A DNA stretch of 64,000 bases from UBA952 sp044361535 (lineage in GTDB: Bacteria; Bacteroidota; Bacteroidia; Flavobacteriales_D; Crocinitomicaceae): positions 378,687 to 442,686 of the forward strand of contig JBIKIQ010000001.1 of assembly GCA_044361535.1 (NCBI GenBank). The letters run 5' to 3'. Position 1 is the first letter of the stretch. Each line of letters starts with the position of its first letter. The position numbers and the translations under genes are program-made. Of this stretch, positions 31,498 through 41,678 are shown one piece after another. The notes under the pieces are model-generated. The model did not search any database. It saw only the letters and a program-made list of their open reading frames with translations, and was not told the DNA's origin.

Positions 31498-33981
31498 ATG
31501 AAGGTTTTATCCTTTATTTTATTTGTTACTTTACTTTTTTTTGCTAAACATAGCGGATTAAGCCAAACGTTTGTATTTGCGCAACTAAATGGCAATCCTA
31601 TTTTAAATCCTGCTGGTTGGAATTTGACAGGTAATGCCTATGTTGGGGATACTGGTGGAGATATAGATGCGAACTCAAACGAATTAATACTCACCAATGC
31701 TTTAGGTAACCAAAGTGGGGGAATATTTTTTAGTACCCCAATTAATCCTTTGCTTTGTTCAAAATGGACCGTTGAATTTGATTATAGAATATGGGGAGGT
31801 AGTGCTGCAGATGGTTTAGCCTTCTGTTTTTTGGATGTACCTCCTGCAGGATTTGTGAACGGAGGTGGTGTTGGAATTCCGGGTACAGCAAATGGATTAA
31901 AAGTTATTTTAGATACATGGAATAATTGTGGGGGGCCCAATCCTGAAATTCAAGTATATTCTGGAGTTGGATACAACGAATGTATTGCTGGAATTGTGAA
32001 GGTTGATAATGCATCAAATACCTTAGGATTTGTAAGAAGTAATAATTACCAACCGGTAAAAATCACCTATGTAAATGGAATTGTAACGGTTTTTGTCAAT
32101 AACACCCAATATTTGACTGCTAATTTTCCAATTAATTTTTCGGGTTATATGGGATTTACAGCTTCTACAGGTGGGGCAACAGACCAACAATCAATACGTA
32201 ATGCTATTATTTATACCGATCAAGCCACTTCCAACGCCGGCTTAGATGCCAACTTTTGTACAGGGCAAAATGCGACAATCGGCACTAATTCTAATGCAAA
32301 TTATGTTTATAATTGGTCACCGTCACTTGGTCTGTCTGACCCTACAATCTCAAATCCAGTGGTTTCGCTTACCAATAATGGAAATTCTCCAATTACTCAA
32401 ACATACACAGTAACAACATCCTTGGCAAGTACCCCAGGTGTTTGTCCCACAACAGATCAAATAAATGTAACTGTATATCCACAATTTAATACGGTTTTAA
32501 ATGTTTCAGCATGTGAAGGCGACACATACACTTTCAACGGTCAAAATTTAACAACCACAGGTGTATATCAGGCAAATTTATTATCAGTGAATGGCTGTGA
32601 TTCTTTGGTGAATTTAACCTTAAATATCAATTCAAATTCTTCAATTACGATTGATACAAGTATATGTCAAGGTAACAGTTATTCAATTGGCGGACAGACG
32701 TTAACAAATTCAGGTCAATACTCTTTTACTTTTCAAAATCAAAATGGTTGTGATTCAATTGTTACCTTGAATTTAAATATTTTTCCTTTGCCATCTCTAT
32801 CAAGCACCGCAGCAACAATTTGTTCAGGAAATACGGCCGAACTGATCCCAACTGGTGCACAAACGTATTCGTGGAGTCCTCTTATTGGCACTGTCGATTC
32901 TCAAGGTATTTTGACAGCTAGTTTGGTCATTACTACTAATTTTGTTTTAACAGGAACGGATGCAAATGGATGTTCAAATTCTATTTCTGTAACAGCAACT
33001 GTTAATCCATTGCCTATTATCCAACTTGTTGCTGATAATTCAGATTATTGTGCTGGAGATGCAGTACAACTTAATGCTTCTGGTGGAATTTCCTATATCT
33101 GGAATCAATTTTCGGGAAATTCAAGTAATCAGAGTTTTGTAGCGCAGTTAAGTTCATTTTATACGGTTACAGGTCAAGATGTTAATAATTGTTCAGCCTC
33201 AGATTCTGTTTATGTAATTGTTAATGAAAATCCAATTCTTTCTGTCTCCGCCGATCAACAAATTTGCCAAGGAGAGATTGCTCTTATTACTCTTTCGGGT
33301 GCAAATACCTATCTATGGTCTCCATCTGGCTCAGGAAGTCAATCTTTCGTTTCACCAAATACAACGACCGTTTATACTATTATTGGAACTGATGTGAACA
33401 ATTGTGTTTCTCAAATTTCAACTACTGTTACGGTAAATCCAACACCAATTGCAAGTTTTTCTGCTAACCCAATAATTACTACATCAGATTCTCCAACAAT
33501 TACTTTTGAAAATAATTCAGTTGGCACGGATGAACTATTGTTTTCAATGGGAGATGGTACTAGTTATGACCAATTTAACGGATCTTTGGAATATTCCTAT
33601 CCATTTACCGAAGGGAGTTACTTACCAACTTTATGGGTGCAGAATCAGTTTGGCTGTGCGGATTCAACAGTATTGGTTATTCAAATAAAGGGCGATGAGA
33701 TTTTTTATGTCCCAAATACCTTTACTCCAGATGGTGATGAACATAATCATGTTTTTACTCCGGTTTTTACCACTGGCTATGATCCTGCGAATTTTAAATT
33801 TGACGTATACAATCGTTGGGGTGAACTAATCTTCCAATCCTTAAATGCTGAAAAGGGATGGGATGGTTTTTACAATGGAATGTTATGCATAGAAGGAACT
33901 TATGTTTGGAAAATAACCTATAAAATTCCTGACAGAGATGAGTATAAAATTGTTACTGGTCATGTTAATTTGATACGATAG
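31498..33981 (+). CDS. Large secreted protein with lectin, Ig/PKD and T9SS type B C-terminal domains
   Basis: 827 aa. Signal peptide (about 1-22), an L-type lectin-like N-terminal domain (about 28-245; SKWTVEFDYRIWGG, 'GLAFCFLD'), several Ig/PKD-like repeats (about 250-730) with CQG, CEGD, CSGN and CAGD strand starts, and a C-terminal gliding-motility-type domain starting at VPNTFTPDGDEHNHVF and ending DVYNRWGELIFQS ... WDGFYNG ... GTYVWKI ... GHVNLIR. This is the type B (TIGR04131) sorting signal, so export by the type IX secretion system and surface retention are expected. Adhesion or glycan binding is inferred from the lectin and PKD modules. Confidence 0.88.
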   Translation: MKVLSFILFVTLLFFAKHSGLSQTFVFAQLNGNPILNPAGWNLTGNAYVGDTGGDIDANSNELILTNALGNQSGGIFFSTPINPLLCSKWTVEFDYRIWGGSAADGLAFCFLDVPPAGFVNGGGVGIPGTANGLKVILDTWNNCGGPNPEIQVYSGVGYNECIAGIVKVDNASNTLGFVRSNNYQPVKITYVNGIVTVFVNNTQYLTANFPINFSGYMGFTASTGGATDQQSIRNAIIYTDQATSNAGLDANFCTGQNATIGTNSNANYVYNWSPSLGLSDPTISNPVVSLTNNGNSPITQTYTVTTSLASTPGVCPTTDQINVTVYPQFNTVLNVSACEGDTYTFNGQNLTTTGVYQANLLSVNGCDSLVNLTLNINSNSSITIDTSICQGNSYSIGGQTLTNSGQYSFTFQNQNGCDSIVTLNLNIFPLPSLSSTAATICSGNTAELIPTGAQTYSWSPLIGTVDSQGILTASLVITTNFVLTGTDANGCSNSISVTATVNPLPIIQLVADNSDYCAGDAVQLNASGGISYIWNQFSGNSSNQSFVAQLSSFYTVTGQDVNNCSASDSVYVIVNENPILSVSADQQICQGEIALITLSGANTYLWSPSGSGSQSFVSPNTTTVYTIIGTDVNNCVSQISTTVTVNPTPIASFSANPIITTSDSPTITFENNSVGTDELLFSMGDGTSYDQFNGSLEYSYPFTEGSYLPTLWVQNQFGCADSTVLVIQIKGDEIFYVPNTFTPDGDEHNHVFTPVFTTGYDPANFKFDVYNRWGELIFQSLNAEKGWDGFYNGMLCIEGTYVWKITYKIPDRDEYKIVTGHVNLIR

Positions 33982-34063
33982 GAATCAGGCACAATTTAGT
34001 GTGATTTCTTCCTAATAAATTCCAAAAGTCAAATTAGTTGATTTTGATATAGTTTGCATTGTG

Positions 34064-35242
34064 CTAGTGAGATTTATTATCAGCTAATTCTGCCAATTTT
34101 TGAGCTGCGATAAACGACATACTTTTAGAGTGTTGAATATTAAATTTGGTGTTAACACTCTCAGCCATAACTTCATCAAAAATTCGGAGCACTAAAATAA
34201 TTTTTTCTTGGTAGGATCTAGCTGTCAGTCCTATTTCCAGGTTGCTATAATCATCATTTGTAACAGCAATTAATGCTTTACATTTTCCAACGCCAACATC
34301 AAGAAGTACTTCGTGTTGAATTGCATTTCCAATATACACATCAATTTGAGATCTTCTGAAATGGTCTATGTATACCGAGTTCTCATTGGTTTCTATAATA
34401 ATTATTTTCTCCCCTCTTGTTATTAATTCTTGTGCAACAAAAAAACCCAATCTTCCCAATCCACACAAAATAATATGGTTCGAATAATTGTATTTTTTTC
34501 TTCCAAGTGCCCTTTCAGTTTTACGTTTGGATAAATTATCTATAAGTAGAGAAAGAATTAGCCAAATAAAGATAGAGGATGATAACATGAGAATAATACC
34601 AACGATTTTACTCAGATCATTTGAAGATAGTAAGCTAAAATCACCGTATCCAACTGAAGTAACTGTTACGATCACAAAGTAGAATGAATCGAGCCATTTT
34701 AAATTTTCAAAGTAATGAAAGTAAACTGTCGTAAATGTTATAAGAAGTATAAATGCCGCAACAAGTGAAATTAATAAGGTGGATGGTTTGTTTATTTTTG
34801 GCAAACTAGCTTTATCTATAGTAAAGATGGTGCTATGTTCAATTTCAGTTGTATCGTAAATCCCTTTTACAAATTCACCGGCTGAAATTCGCGCAGGATT
34901 GAATATTTCAATTTTTGGTATGGCAAGTTTTAAATGAGGGATTAACTTTTCATTGAATAAAGCTGTAGCTATCTGAATTTTAGGGTAGAGTGTATTAAGG
35001 GCAATAACCGTTTCTAAATTTTGATTATCATCTTCGAATAAAATATAGACAATGGTAAATGAATCTATTTGTATTGATTCCAATAATTCTGCAAAATCAT
35101 CAATTTTTGTTCGGTTATTGGATAGGATTTCTAAAAATAAATTGGGCTGAAAATCCACTTCCTTTTTTTGATTCTTAAGCAATAGCATGGTTCGATGAGC
35201 CAAATGACCATTTCCGATAATTAAAAAACGAGAATTAGACAT
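34064..35242 (-). CDS. Potassium channel with Rossmann (RCK/TrkA-N) domains on both sides of a 2TM pore
   Basis: 392 aa. An N-terminal domain (1-130) begins with FLIIGNGHLAHR, a Rossmann glycine loop. A hydrophobic region follows: first helix (about 155-175), pore with the selectivity filter TVTSVGYGDFS (about 193-203) and second helix (about 212-233). The C-terminal RCK/TrkA-N domain (about 254-392) begins IILCGLGRLGFFVAQEL. RCK domains normally follow the pore; a second one before it is unusual. Ligands (NAD, ions) cannot be deduced, but gated K+ flux across the inner membrane is likely. Confidence 0.85.
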   Translation of the reverse strand: MSNSRFLIIGNGHLAHRTMLLLKNQKKEVDFQPNLFLEILSNNRTKIDDFAELLESIQIDSFTIVYILFEDDNQNLETVIALNTLYPKIQIATALFNEKLIPHLKLAIPKIEIFNPARISAGEFVKGIYDTTEIEHSTIFTIDKASLPKINKPSTLLISLVAAFILLITFTTVYFHYFENLKWLDSFYFVIVTVTSVGYGDFSLLSSNDLSKIVGIILMLSSSIFIWLILSLLIDNLSKRKTERALGRKKYNYSNHIILCGLGRLGFFVAQELITRGEKIIIIETNENSVYIDHFRRSQIDVYIGNAIQHEVLLDVGVGKCKALIAVTNDDYSNLEIGLTARSYQEKIILVLRIFDEVMAESVNTKFNIQHSKSMSFIAAQKLAELADNKSH

Positions 35243-35280
35243 ACCTTCAATTAAGAATAGTAAAGATACTAAAAGGCATA

Positions 35281-35310
35281 AAAAAAAGCCACCAAAATTG
35301 GCAGCTTTTT
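35281..35310 (-). terminator. Terminator of the RRM gene
   Basis: On the minus strand, an A-rich lead, a hairpin with the arms GCTGCCAA and TTGGTGGC (two mismatched pairs inside) and a run of eight T, right after the stop of the RRM gene at 35333. The flanking A/T tracts make it possibly bidirectional. Confidence 0.65.
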
Positions 35311-35332
35311 AATTCGATTTAAGACTTGAGTA

Positions 35333-35578
35333 CTATGATTTTCTTCTTGCCTCGTTAACCACTAGATTTCTTCCCATGAAATCGTTTCCATTAAGAGAAT
35401 CTACGGCTTGTTGCGCTTGACCATCGTCTTCCATTTCAACAATGGCAAATCCACGAGAACGTCCTGTTTCGCGATCAGTAATTACTCTGGCAGAAGATAC
35501 TTCTCCAAAACTTTCAAATAGCTTTTCGATGTCTTGACTTGTAGCACGAAAGCTAATGTTTCCACAATAAATATTCAT
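35333..35578 (-). CDS. RRM-type RNA-binding protein
   Basis: 81 aa, a single RNA recognition motif. RNP2 is visible as IYCGNISF near the start and RNP1 as RSRGFAIVEM at about 41-50, with the usual 'EVSSARVITDRETG' linker. Such single-RRM proteins are common in Bacteroidota and often abundant or cold-induced; the RNA target is unknown. It is flanked by a terminator downstream; a candidate -7 box (TAAATTTG, plus-strand coordinates 35623-35630) lies 44 bases upstream of the start. Confidence 0.92.
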   Translation of the reverse strand: MNIYCGNISFRATSQDIEKLFESFGEVSSARVITDRETGRSRGFAIVEMEDDGQAQQAVDSLNGNDFMGRNLVVNEARRKS

Positions 35579-35727
35579 AAAAAATAAAAAAATTAAATCA
35601 CTGTACTTTGTGCACAGTTTGACAAATTTAAACTTTAAAAATTGAAATAACTAATTAATTATCAATTTGATTTAAAAAAAACATCAATTTGTAATCAATT
35701 CAATTCGTTTTTCTGTGAAATTAGAGC

Positions 35728-38562
35728 TTATAAAACAATATTCACAATTTTTCCGGGCACAATAATCACCTTCTTTGGACTTTTATTTTCCATCCATTTT
35801 TGGATTTCTTCCAGTCCTAAGATATGATTCTCAACCTCTTTCGGGGATAGTTGTAAACTCAAATTTATTTTTGTTCTCATCTTCCCATTAAATGAAATTG
35901 GGTAATCAAAATTAGATTCAACCAAGTGGGCCTCATCGAATTCCGGGTAATTTTGATGAGTAATTGTTCCAGCCTCATTTCCTAGTTTCTCCCATAATTC
36001 CTCTGCAAAATGTGGTGCAAAAGGAGCGATAAGAATAACAAGAGGTTCAATAACAGCTCTTTTATTGCATTTTAATTCGGTCAACTCATTAATTGCAATC
36101 ATAAAAGTAGATACGCACGTATTAAAAGAATATCTGTCTAAATCTTCTCGGATCCGTTTAATCGTTTTATGCAAAACTCGCATTTCCTTGTCATTTCCTT
36201 TATCAGAAGAAATTGAAAATTGATTGTCATTTGTGTGACAAAGTCGCCAGAATTTCCTTAAAAATCCATTAACACCAGTTATTCCTTTGGTATCCCATGG
36301 TTTAGTTTGTTCAAGTGGGCCGAGAAACATTTCGTACATGCGAAGCGTATCGGCACCAAATTTTTCAACCAATTCATCAGGTGTTTGAACATTATACTTA
36401 GATTTTGACATTTTTTCAACCTCGAAACCACAAACATATGTTCCATCTTCCTCACAAACGAATTCAGCATCGGCATATTCAGGTCTCCATTTTCTAAAAG
36501 CCTCAATATCCAGCTTGTCATTATCAACTAGCGAAATATCAACGTGAATGGCTGCATGAAAATAATCATCTTTTATCGAATGACTGACAAACTTATTTTC
36601 ACCTATTACAAGATATACAAAACTACTTCTCCCTAAGATCATCCCTTGGTTAATCATTTTTTTGAAAGGTTCATCAAATGGAATTAAACCTCTATCAAAT
36701 AAAAACTTTGTCCAAAAACGAGCATATAGTAAATGTCCAGTTGCGTGTTCTGAACCACCGATATACAAATCTACATTTTGCCAATAATTTAATTTTTCTT
36801 GACTTACAAATTCTTGTTGATTCGAAGAGTCCATGTATCGAAGAAAATACCAAGAACTTCCAGCCCATCCTGGCATTGTTGAGAATTCATAGTCAAATTC
36901 ATTATTATACTTCCAATTAGAAGCCCTTGCTAGAGGAGGTTCACCATCTTCAGTTGGTAAATATTTATCTACTTCAGGCAAATTAAGCGGTAATTCATCA
37001 AAACTTAATGTATATGGAATATCGTCTTTGTAAAAAATAGGAATTGGTTCTCCCCAATAACGTTGTCTGCCAAAAACAGCATCCCTCAAGCGATAATTTA
37101 CTCGGCCTTTTCCGAATCCATTTTGATTAATTTCCTCGATTGCTCTGTTTATTGCTGATTTAACAGGTAATCCATTTAAAAAGTCTGAATTTGTCATTTC
37201 ACCTTCTTTGGCTGTCCAAGCAGATTGATTAAGATTGTGATCTTGATCTGAAGGAATAATGACCTGTTTAATTGCTAAGTTGAAATGATGGGCAAATTTA
37301 AAGTCTCGTTCATCATGCGCCGGAACAGCCATAACAGCTCCAGTTCCATATCCTACCAACACATAATCGCCAATCCAAACAGGGATTCGTTCTTTTGAGA
37401 ACGGATGTTCAACATAAGATCCTGTGAATACACCGCTTATCGTATTTACATCTGCTTGTCGCTCTCTTTCACTACGGTTTTTTGCCTTTTCTACGTATTC
37501 TTCAACAGCCATTTTTTGTTCAGGAGTCGTGATTTTTGCAACTAAATCGTGCTCAGGAGCTAATGTCACAAAAGACACACCAAAAACAGTGTCGGGACGT
37601 GTTGTAAAAACTTCAATTGTGTAGGAAATTTCTCCTTTTGATGGGAGATCAAGAGGGGTTACGTCCTTACAAAGGGGGAAGTAAATTGAACAACCCTCAC
37701 TACGACTTATCCAGTTACGTTGAGTTTCTTTGATACTTTCGGTCCAGTCAATTTCATTCAATCCATCTAGCAAACGCTGCGCATACGCTGTTATTCGCAT
37801 GCTCCATTGCTTCATTAATTTACGTTCAACCGGATGACCTCCACGCTCTGAAACGCCGTTTACTACCTCGTCATTTGCAAGAACGGTTCCCATTGCGGGG
37901 CACCAGTTTACAAAGGACTCTCCGAGGTAAGCCAAGCGAAAATGCATTAAGATTTCTCGTTTTTTTCTTTCATCAAAAGATTTCCAAATTTCGGCACTAA
38001 ACGGAAGAACTTCTTTTTCAATGTCACCAGTCAACATGTCAAGATTAACTCCATGAGAACCTTCCTTCTCAAAAATTGAAATGAGCGTATCAATAGGTTC
38101 TGCTTTATTGGTTTGGGGATTGTACCATGAATTGAATAATTCAATGAAAATTTGCTGCGTCCATTTATAATATTCTGGTGATGAGGTTCGAACTTCGCGA
38201 CTCCAGTCGAAACAAAAACCTATTTTATCCAATTGATCTCGGTATCTGGCAATGTTTTGCTCAGTAGTAATTGCTGGATGTTGACCAGTTTGGATAGCAT
38301 ATTGCTCTGCAGGTAACCCGAATGAATCATATCCCATTGGATGTAAAACATTAAATCCTTGTAGTTTTTTGTAGCGAGCATAAATGTCTGAAGCAATATA
38401 TCCAAGTGGATGTCCAACGTGTAAGCCTGCCCCAGATGGATAGGGAAACATGTCTAGTACGTAGAATTTTGGTTTGGATTGATCTTCAGTTACTTTGTAT
38501 GTATGATTCTCAGCCCAAAATTCTCTCCACTTTTGTTCGATTGTTCTAAAATTGTATTCCAT
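35728..38562 (-). CDS. leuS: Leucyl-tRNA synthetase
   Basis: 944 aa class I aminoacyl-tRNA synthetase that charges tRNA-Leu. The HIGH motif appears as AGLHVGHPLG (about 41-50) and the KMSKS loop as EKMSKSKYN (about 710-718). The CP1 editing domain covers about 225-425 (for example FTTRPDTVFGVSF and GYGTGAVMAVPAHDERD). Two stretches longer than in E. coli LeuRS are seen: an insertion around residues 150-200 and a segment just before the KMSKS loop (about 640-705); these are commonly longer in Bacteroidota. The C-terminus ends KVIIVPGKIVNIVL, as usual. Confidence 0.96.
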   Translation of the reverse strand: MEYNFRTIEQKWREFWAENHTYKVTEDQSKPKFYVLDMFPYPSGAGLHVGHPLGYIASDIYARYKKLQGFNVLHPMGYDSFGLPAEQYAIQTGQHPAITTEQNIARYRDQLDKIGFCFDWSREVRTSSPEYYKWTQQIFIELFNSWYNPQTNKAEPIDTLISIFEKEGSHGVNLDMLTGDIEKEVLPFSAEIWKSFDERKKREILMHFRLAYLGESFVNWCPAMGTVLANDEVVNGVSERGGHPVERKLMKQWSMRITAYAQRLLDGLNEIDWTESIKETQRNWISRSEGCSIYFPLCKDVTPLDLPSKGEISYTIEVFTTRPDTVFGVSFVTLAPEHDLVAKITTPEQKMAVEEYVEKAKNRSERERQADVNTISGVFTGSYVEHPFSKERIPVWIGDYVLVGYGTGAVMAVPAHDERDFKFAHHFNLAIKQVIIPSDQDHNLNQSAWTAKEGEMTNSDFLNGLPVKSAINRAIEEINQNGFGKGRVNYRLRDAVFGRQRYWGEPIPIFYKDDIPYTLSFDELPLNLPEVDKYLPTEDGEPPLARASNWKYNNEFDYEFSTMPGWAGSSWYFLRYMDSSNQQEFVSQEKLNYWQNVDLYIGGSEHATGHLLYARFWTKFLFDRGLIPFDEPFKKMINQGMILGRSSFVYLVIGENKFVSHSIKDDYFHAAIHVDISLVDNDKLDIEAFRKWRPEYADAEFVCEEDGTYVCGFEVEKMSKSKYNVQTPDELVEKFGADTLRMYEMFLGPLEQTKPWDTKGITGVNGFLRKFWRLCHTNDNQFSISSDKGNDKEMRVLHKTIKRIREDLDRYSFNTCVSTFMIAINELTELKCNKRAVIEPLVILIAPFAPHFAEELWEKLGNEAGTITHQNYPEFDEAHLVESNFDYPISFNGKMRTKINLSLQLSPKEVENHILGLEEIQKWMENKSPKKVIIVPGKIVNIVL

Positions 38563-38578
38563 AATTTTTCAATAGCCA

Positions 38579-38601
38579 CAAAGATAAATATTATAACTTT
38601 G
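38579..38601. promoter_or_regulatory. Back-to-back -7 boxes between leuS and the fib_succ_major gene
   Basis: On the minus strand TATCTTTG (38579-38586), 17 bases from the leuS ATG. On the plus strand TAACTTTG (38594-38601), 38 bases from the ATG at 38640. Both fit TAnnTTTG. Clear -33 TTG partners were not found in the 77-base divergent gap. Confidence 0.4.
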
Positions 38602-38639
38602 TTTAGACATTGTATTATACTATCTATAAAAAGTCATTT

Positions 38640-39476
38640 ATGAAGTTCATCCTTTTATCGATTCTACTTGTTATATTATTTACGAATTCTTTTGCTCAAA
38701 ACTATGTCAAGATAGGAAAAACCTATTGGGCAGACCATAATTTGAGTGCCAGTATTTTTTCCAACGGAGATTCAATTGCACATGCCAGTAACGCTGAGGA
38801 ATGGGAAAATTATTTTAAAGATAAAACACCAGCCTATTGCAGTATGAATTATAATCCAAAGAATGATAGTTTGTATGGCAAGGTTTATAATTGGTGGGCA
38901 GTAGTAGATTTACGAGGGCTGGCACCGGAAGGATTTATGATTCCGTCACTTCAAGATTGGATGGGTTTAAAGGCACATCTCAATTATGATACTGTTTGCA
39001 AATGTGTCCCTGCAATAACGCGATCAGCAGATAAGTTAAAGAGCACTTCACAGTGGAAAGGAGAGCTCAAAGGGGATAATCTTTTTAATATGAATGTGTT
39101 TCCCTGTGGTTATGTGCGAAATGATGGGAGATTTGAAGGGAGAGGAATGCAAGTTTCTTATTGGACATGTTCTCCCGAAAATGCAGCCAATAATTTAGGC
39201 GACTCTTATTCAACTTACTACATAGTTTTCAAACACGATAAATCAGATTTAACTTATGATAATAATTTTGATGCGAATGGTCATTTCGTCAGGTGCGCTA
39301 AAGGACAACAAGAATATTATTTTGCGGTCACGAATTCATCAAATCCCAGTACTTCAAATGAAGTGAATGATAATAACGCGAGTGAATCTTCAACTGAAAC
39401 CAATGATGCAACAGAATCTTCTGAAGAAGAAGAGGAGCAACCTAAAAAGAAGAAAAAGCGCAAAAAGAAATCATAA
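38640..39476 (+). CDS. Secreted fib_succ_major domain protein with acidic/lysine-rich tail
   Basis: 278 aa from the ATG at 38640; an upstream in-frame ATG adds ten residues that would spoil the signal peptide. Signal peptide about 1-20 (ending SFAQ). One fib_succ_major domain: VKIGKTYWADHNLSASIFSNGD, YGKVYNWWAVVDLRGLAPEG, 'FMIPSLQDWMGLK', SYWTCSPEN and FVRCAKG. A tail of about 55 residues is first Asn/Ser/Thr/Glu-rich and then EEEEEQPKKKKKRKKKS, a strongly polar end of unknown purpose. Paralogue of the gene at 22207. Confidence 0.82.
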   Translation: MKFILLSILLVILFTNSFAQNYVKIGKTYWADHNLSASIFSNGDSIAHASNAEEWENYFKDKTPAYCSMNYNPKNDSLYGKVYNWWAVVDLRGLAPEGFMIPSLQDWMGLKAHLNYDTVCKCVPAITRSADKLKSTSQWKGELKGDNLFNMNVFPCGYVRNDGRFEGRGMQVSYWTCSPENAANNLGDSYSTYYIVFKHDKSDLTYDNNFDANGHFVRCAKGQQEYYFAVTNSSNPSTSNEVNDNNASESSTETNDATESSEEEEEQPKKKKKRKKKS

Positions 39477-39578
39477 ATTACTTAATTGAATTATTAGGTT
39501 TTCTAGTAGAGAGACAATAATATTTTAAATTTTATCGCAATACGTTTTTACTTAGTAGATTTGCAGTTGTAAAAACAA

Positions 39579-41660
39579 ATGATTTACACCTCTGACATAT
39601 CACTCTTTTGGTTAATCCCATGGGCCATTATTTCTGGTGTTCTGGCGTATTATCTGTATTCAAAATCAGAATGGTACAGCGAACTGCATTTTTCATGGAA
39701 GTGGTTATTGCGTATCGCCCGAGCTGCATCTATTTTCTTAATAGGTGTTCTTTTACTAGGGATTATTTTTCAGTCCTTCGATTACAAAAAAGAAAAGCCA
39801 GTTTTTGTTACACTTATTGATAATTCAGCCTCCATGAAAAATTACGCCGATAGTAATCGGGTATTGAAACAGATTACTGAATTACGAAAAAAGATCAAAG
39901 AACGTTTTGGTGCTCGTTTTGAATTGGTGGAAATGACAGTTGGAAGTCAAGTAAAATATAATGGTTCAGTTGATTTTAAGGATCCTAATTCGGCACTGGA
40001 AAAGGGATTTGAAAAAATAATGATGGATTATTATAATCGCAATTTAGGTGGGGTTTTGTTTGTTTCGGATGGAAATTTCAATACAGGATCAAATCCGCTT
40101 TACACGTCTTCAAAATTAAATTTAACTCCGATTTTTACTCTTGGTGCTGGTGATTCTATACCTAAACGCGATCATTACATAAAAAATATTTCTGTAAATG
40201 AAGTTGCGTTTCTTAAAAATAAATTTCCTGTAGAAGTAGATATTGATGCTATAAAATTAGGCAAAGGAACTTATTCGGTAACTATTTCTAAAGGTGGTAA
40301 AACGATCGCTTCTAAAAGTATTACCTATGAGAAAGGTCAGCGTGAATTTAAACAAGTTGCTTTTGAGTTAGAAGCAGATCAACTGGGCTTCAATACATAT
40401 TCAGTTACAATTGCGAAAGCTGAAAACGAATACAACTATGAAAATAATACGCGGAATTTTTACATTGAAGTCTTAGATTCTAAAAGCAAAGTCATCATTT
40501 TGGCTGGTGCGCCTCATCCAGATATTGCTGCCATAAAAGACGTATTGGAGGAAAATGCAAATTTTGAGGTGAAAAGCGTTTTGGCTAAAGATTGGGACAA
40601 AGACATGCGTAATGTAGATATGATTGTTTGGCATGAGCCAGGAATTAATGCAGATGCTAATTTGATAAAGTTTGTCAACGATCAAAATAAGCCCATGCTT
40701 TATGTGTTGGGGCCAAATACACCATCGAATGTTGTTAATTCATTAAATTTTGGTTTATCAACACCGGGCGGGAATAAAACAGATGAAATTCAAGGAACGG
40801 TAAATAAAGGATTTCAGCCCTTTGAGATTTCCGATGAAATGAGCAAAGCCTTTGAGTATTTCCCACCTTTAAAATCAAAATTTGGAAGTTTATCCAGCTC
40901 GAATATTTCAGATATTCTGGTTTATCAACGAATCGGTTCGGTAGTTAAAAAGGATCCTTTAGTGTTCTTTTTGAAAAAAGGCGAAACAAAAATTGGAGTT
41001 ATATATGGTGAAGGTATGTGGCGATGGAAAATGAATGAGTTTGTAAGAACGAAAGATATAGTAGGTTATCGCGAATTTTTGCAAAAAACTTCTTCATTTC
41101 TTACCATTAAGCAGAATACATCCGCCTTACGTATAACCTTGCCAAACCGATTTACCAAAAATGAGGAAGTTATCGTAAATGCATCCTTTTACAATGAATC
41201 AATGGCGCCTATTACTACACCTAAAATTCAATTTACGTTGAAAGATGAGGATAAAAAAGTTTCCAAAATGGAATTTGCAACCTATGGCGAGGGCTACAAG
41301 CTTTCGTTAGGTAAATTAAAACCCGGAAAATACGAATGGACAGCCACCACTTCTCACGCGGGAAAAACGTATAGTAAAACGGGAGCTTTTGTGGTTGAGA
41401 ACATTACCTTGGAAGGATTAGACACCTATGCAAATCACAATCTTTTGATTGAAATGTCTGACAAATCGATGGGGAAATTTGAGAAATTAGCCAACTACGA
41501 TAAATTGTTGGATGCTATTGCCAAACGTGAAGATATATCGTCTGTTTCATACAAGGAGACAAATTATTTGGATTTGATCGATTACAAATGGTTATTTTTC
41601 CTTCTATTGTTTTTCCTAACGCTAGAATGGTTCGGAAGACGAATTAACGGAATCTATTAA
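39579..41660 (+). CDS. VWA domain membrane protein
   Basis: 693 aa with two N-terminal membrane helices (about 8-25 and 40-62), a von Willebrand A domain (about 80-220) with the MIDAS motif DNSASM and a later FVSDGNF, a long extracytoplasmic beta-rich part and a C-terminal membrane helix (about 668-685) before the final basic residues. The layout resembles BatA/BatB-like VWA proteins but longer. The role is unknown; metal-dependent protein binding at the membrane is inferred. It is followed 18 bases later by cca. Confidence 0.75.
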   Translation: MIYTSDISLFWLIPWAIISGVLAYYLYSKSEWYSELHFSWKWLLRIARAASIFLIGVLLLGIIFQSFDYKKEKPVFVTLIDNSASMKNYADSNRVLKQITELRKKIKERFGARFELVEMTVGSQVKYNGSVDFKDPNSALEKGFEKIMMDYYNRNLGGVLFVSDGNFNTGSNPLYTSSKLNLTPIFTLGAGDSIPKRDHYIKNISVNEVAFLKNKFPVEVDIDAIKLGKGTYSVTISKGGKTIASKSITYEKGQREFKQVAFELEADQLGFNTYSVTIAKAENEYNYENNTRNFYIEVLDSKSKVIILAGAPHPDIAAIKDVLEENANFEVKSVLAKDWDKDMRNVDMIVWHEPGINADANLIKFVNDQNKPMLYVLGPNTPSNVVNSLNFGLSTPGGNKTDEIQGTVNKGFQPFEISDEMSKAFEYFPPLKSKFGSLSSSNISDILVYQRIGSVVKKDPLVFFLKKGETKIGVIYGEGMWRWKMNEFVRTKDIVGYREFLQKTSSFLTIKQNTSALRITLPNRFTKNEEVIVNASFYNESMAPITTPKIQFTLKDEDKKVSKMEFATYGEGYKLSLGKLKPGKYEWTATTSHAGKTYSKTGAFVVENITLEGLDTYANHNLLIEMSDKSMGKFEKLANYDKLLDAIAKREDISSVSYKETNYLDLIDYKWLFFLLLFFLTLEWFGRRINGIY

Positions 41661-41678
41661 TTGATTTATTTTCCATAA

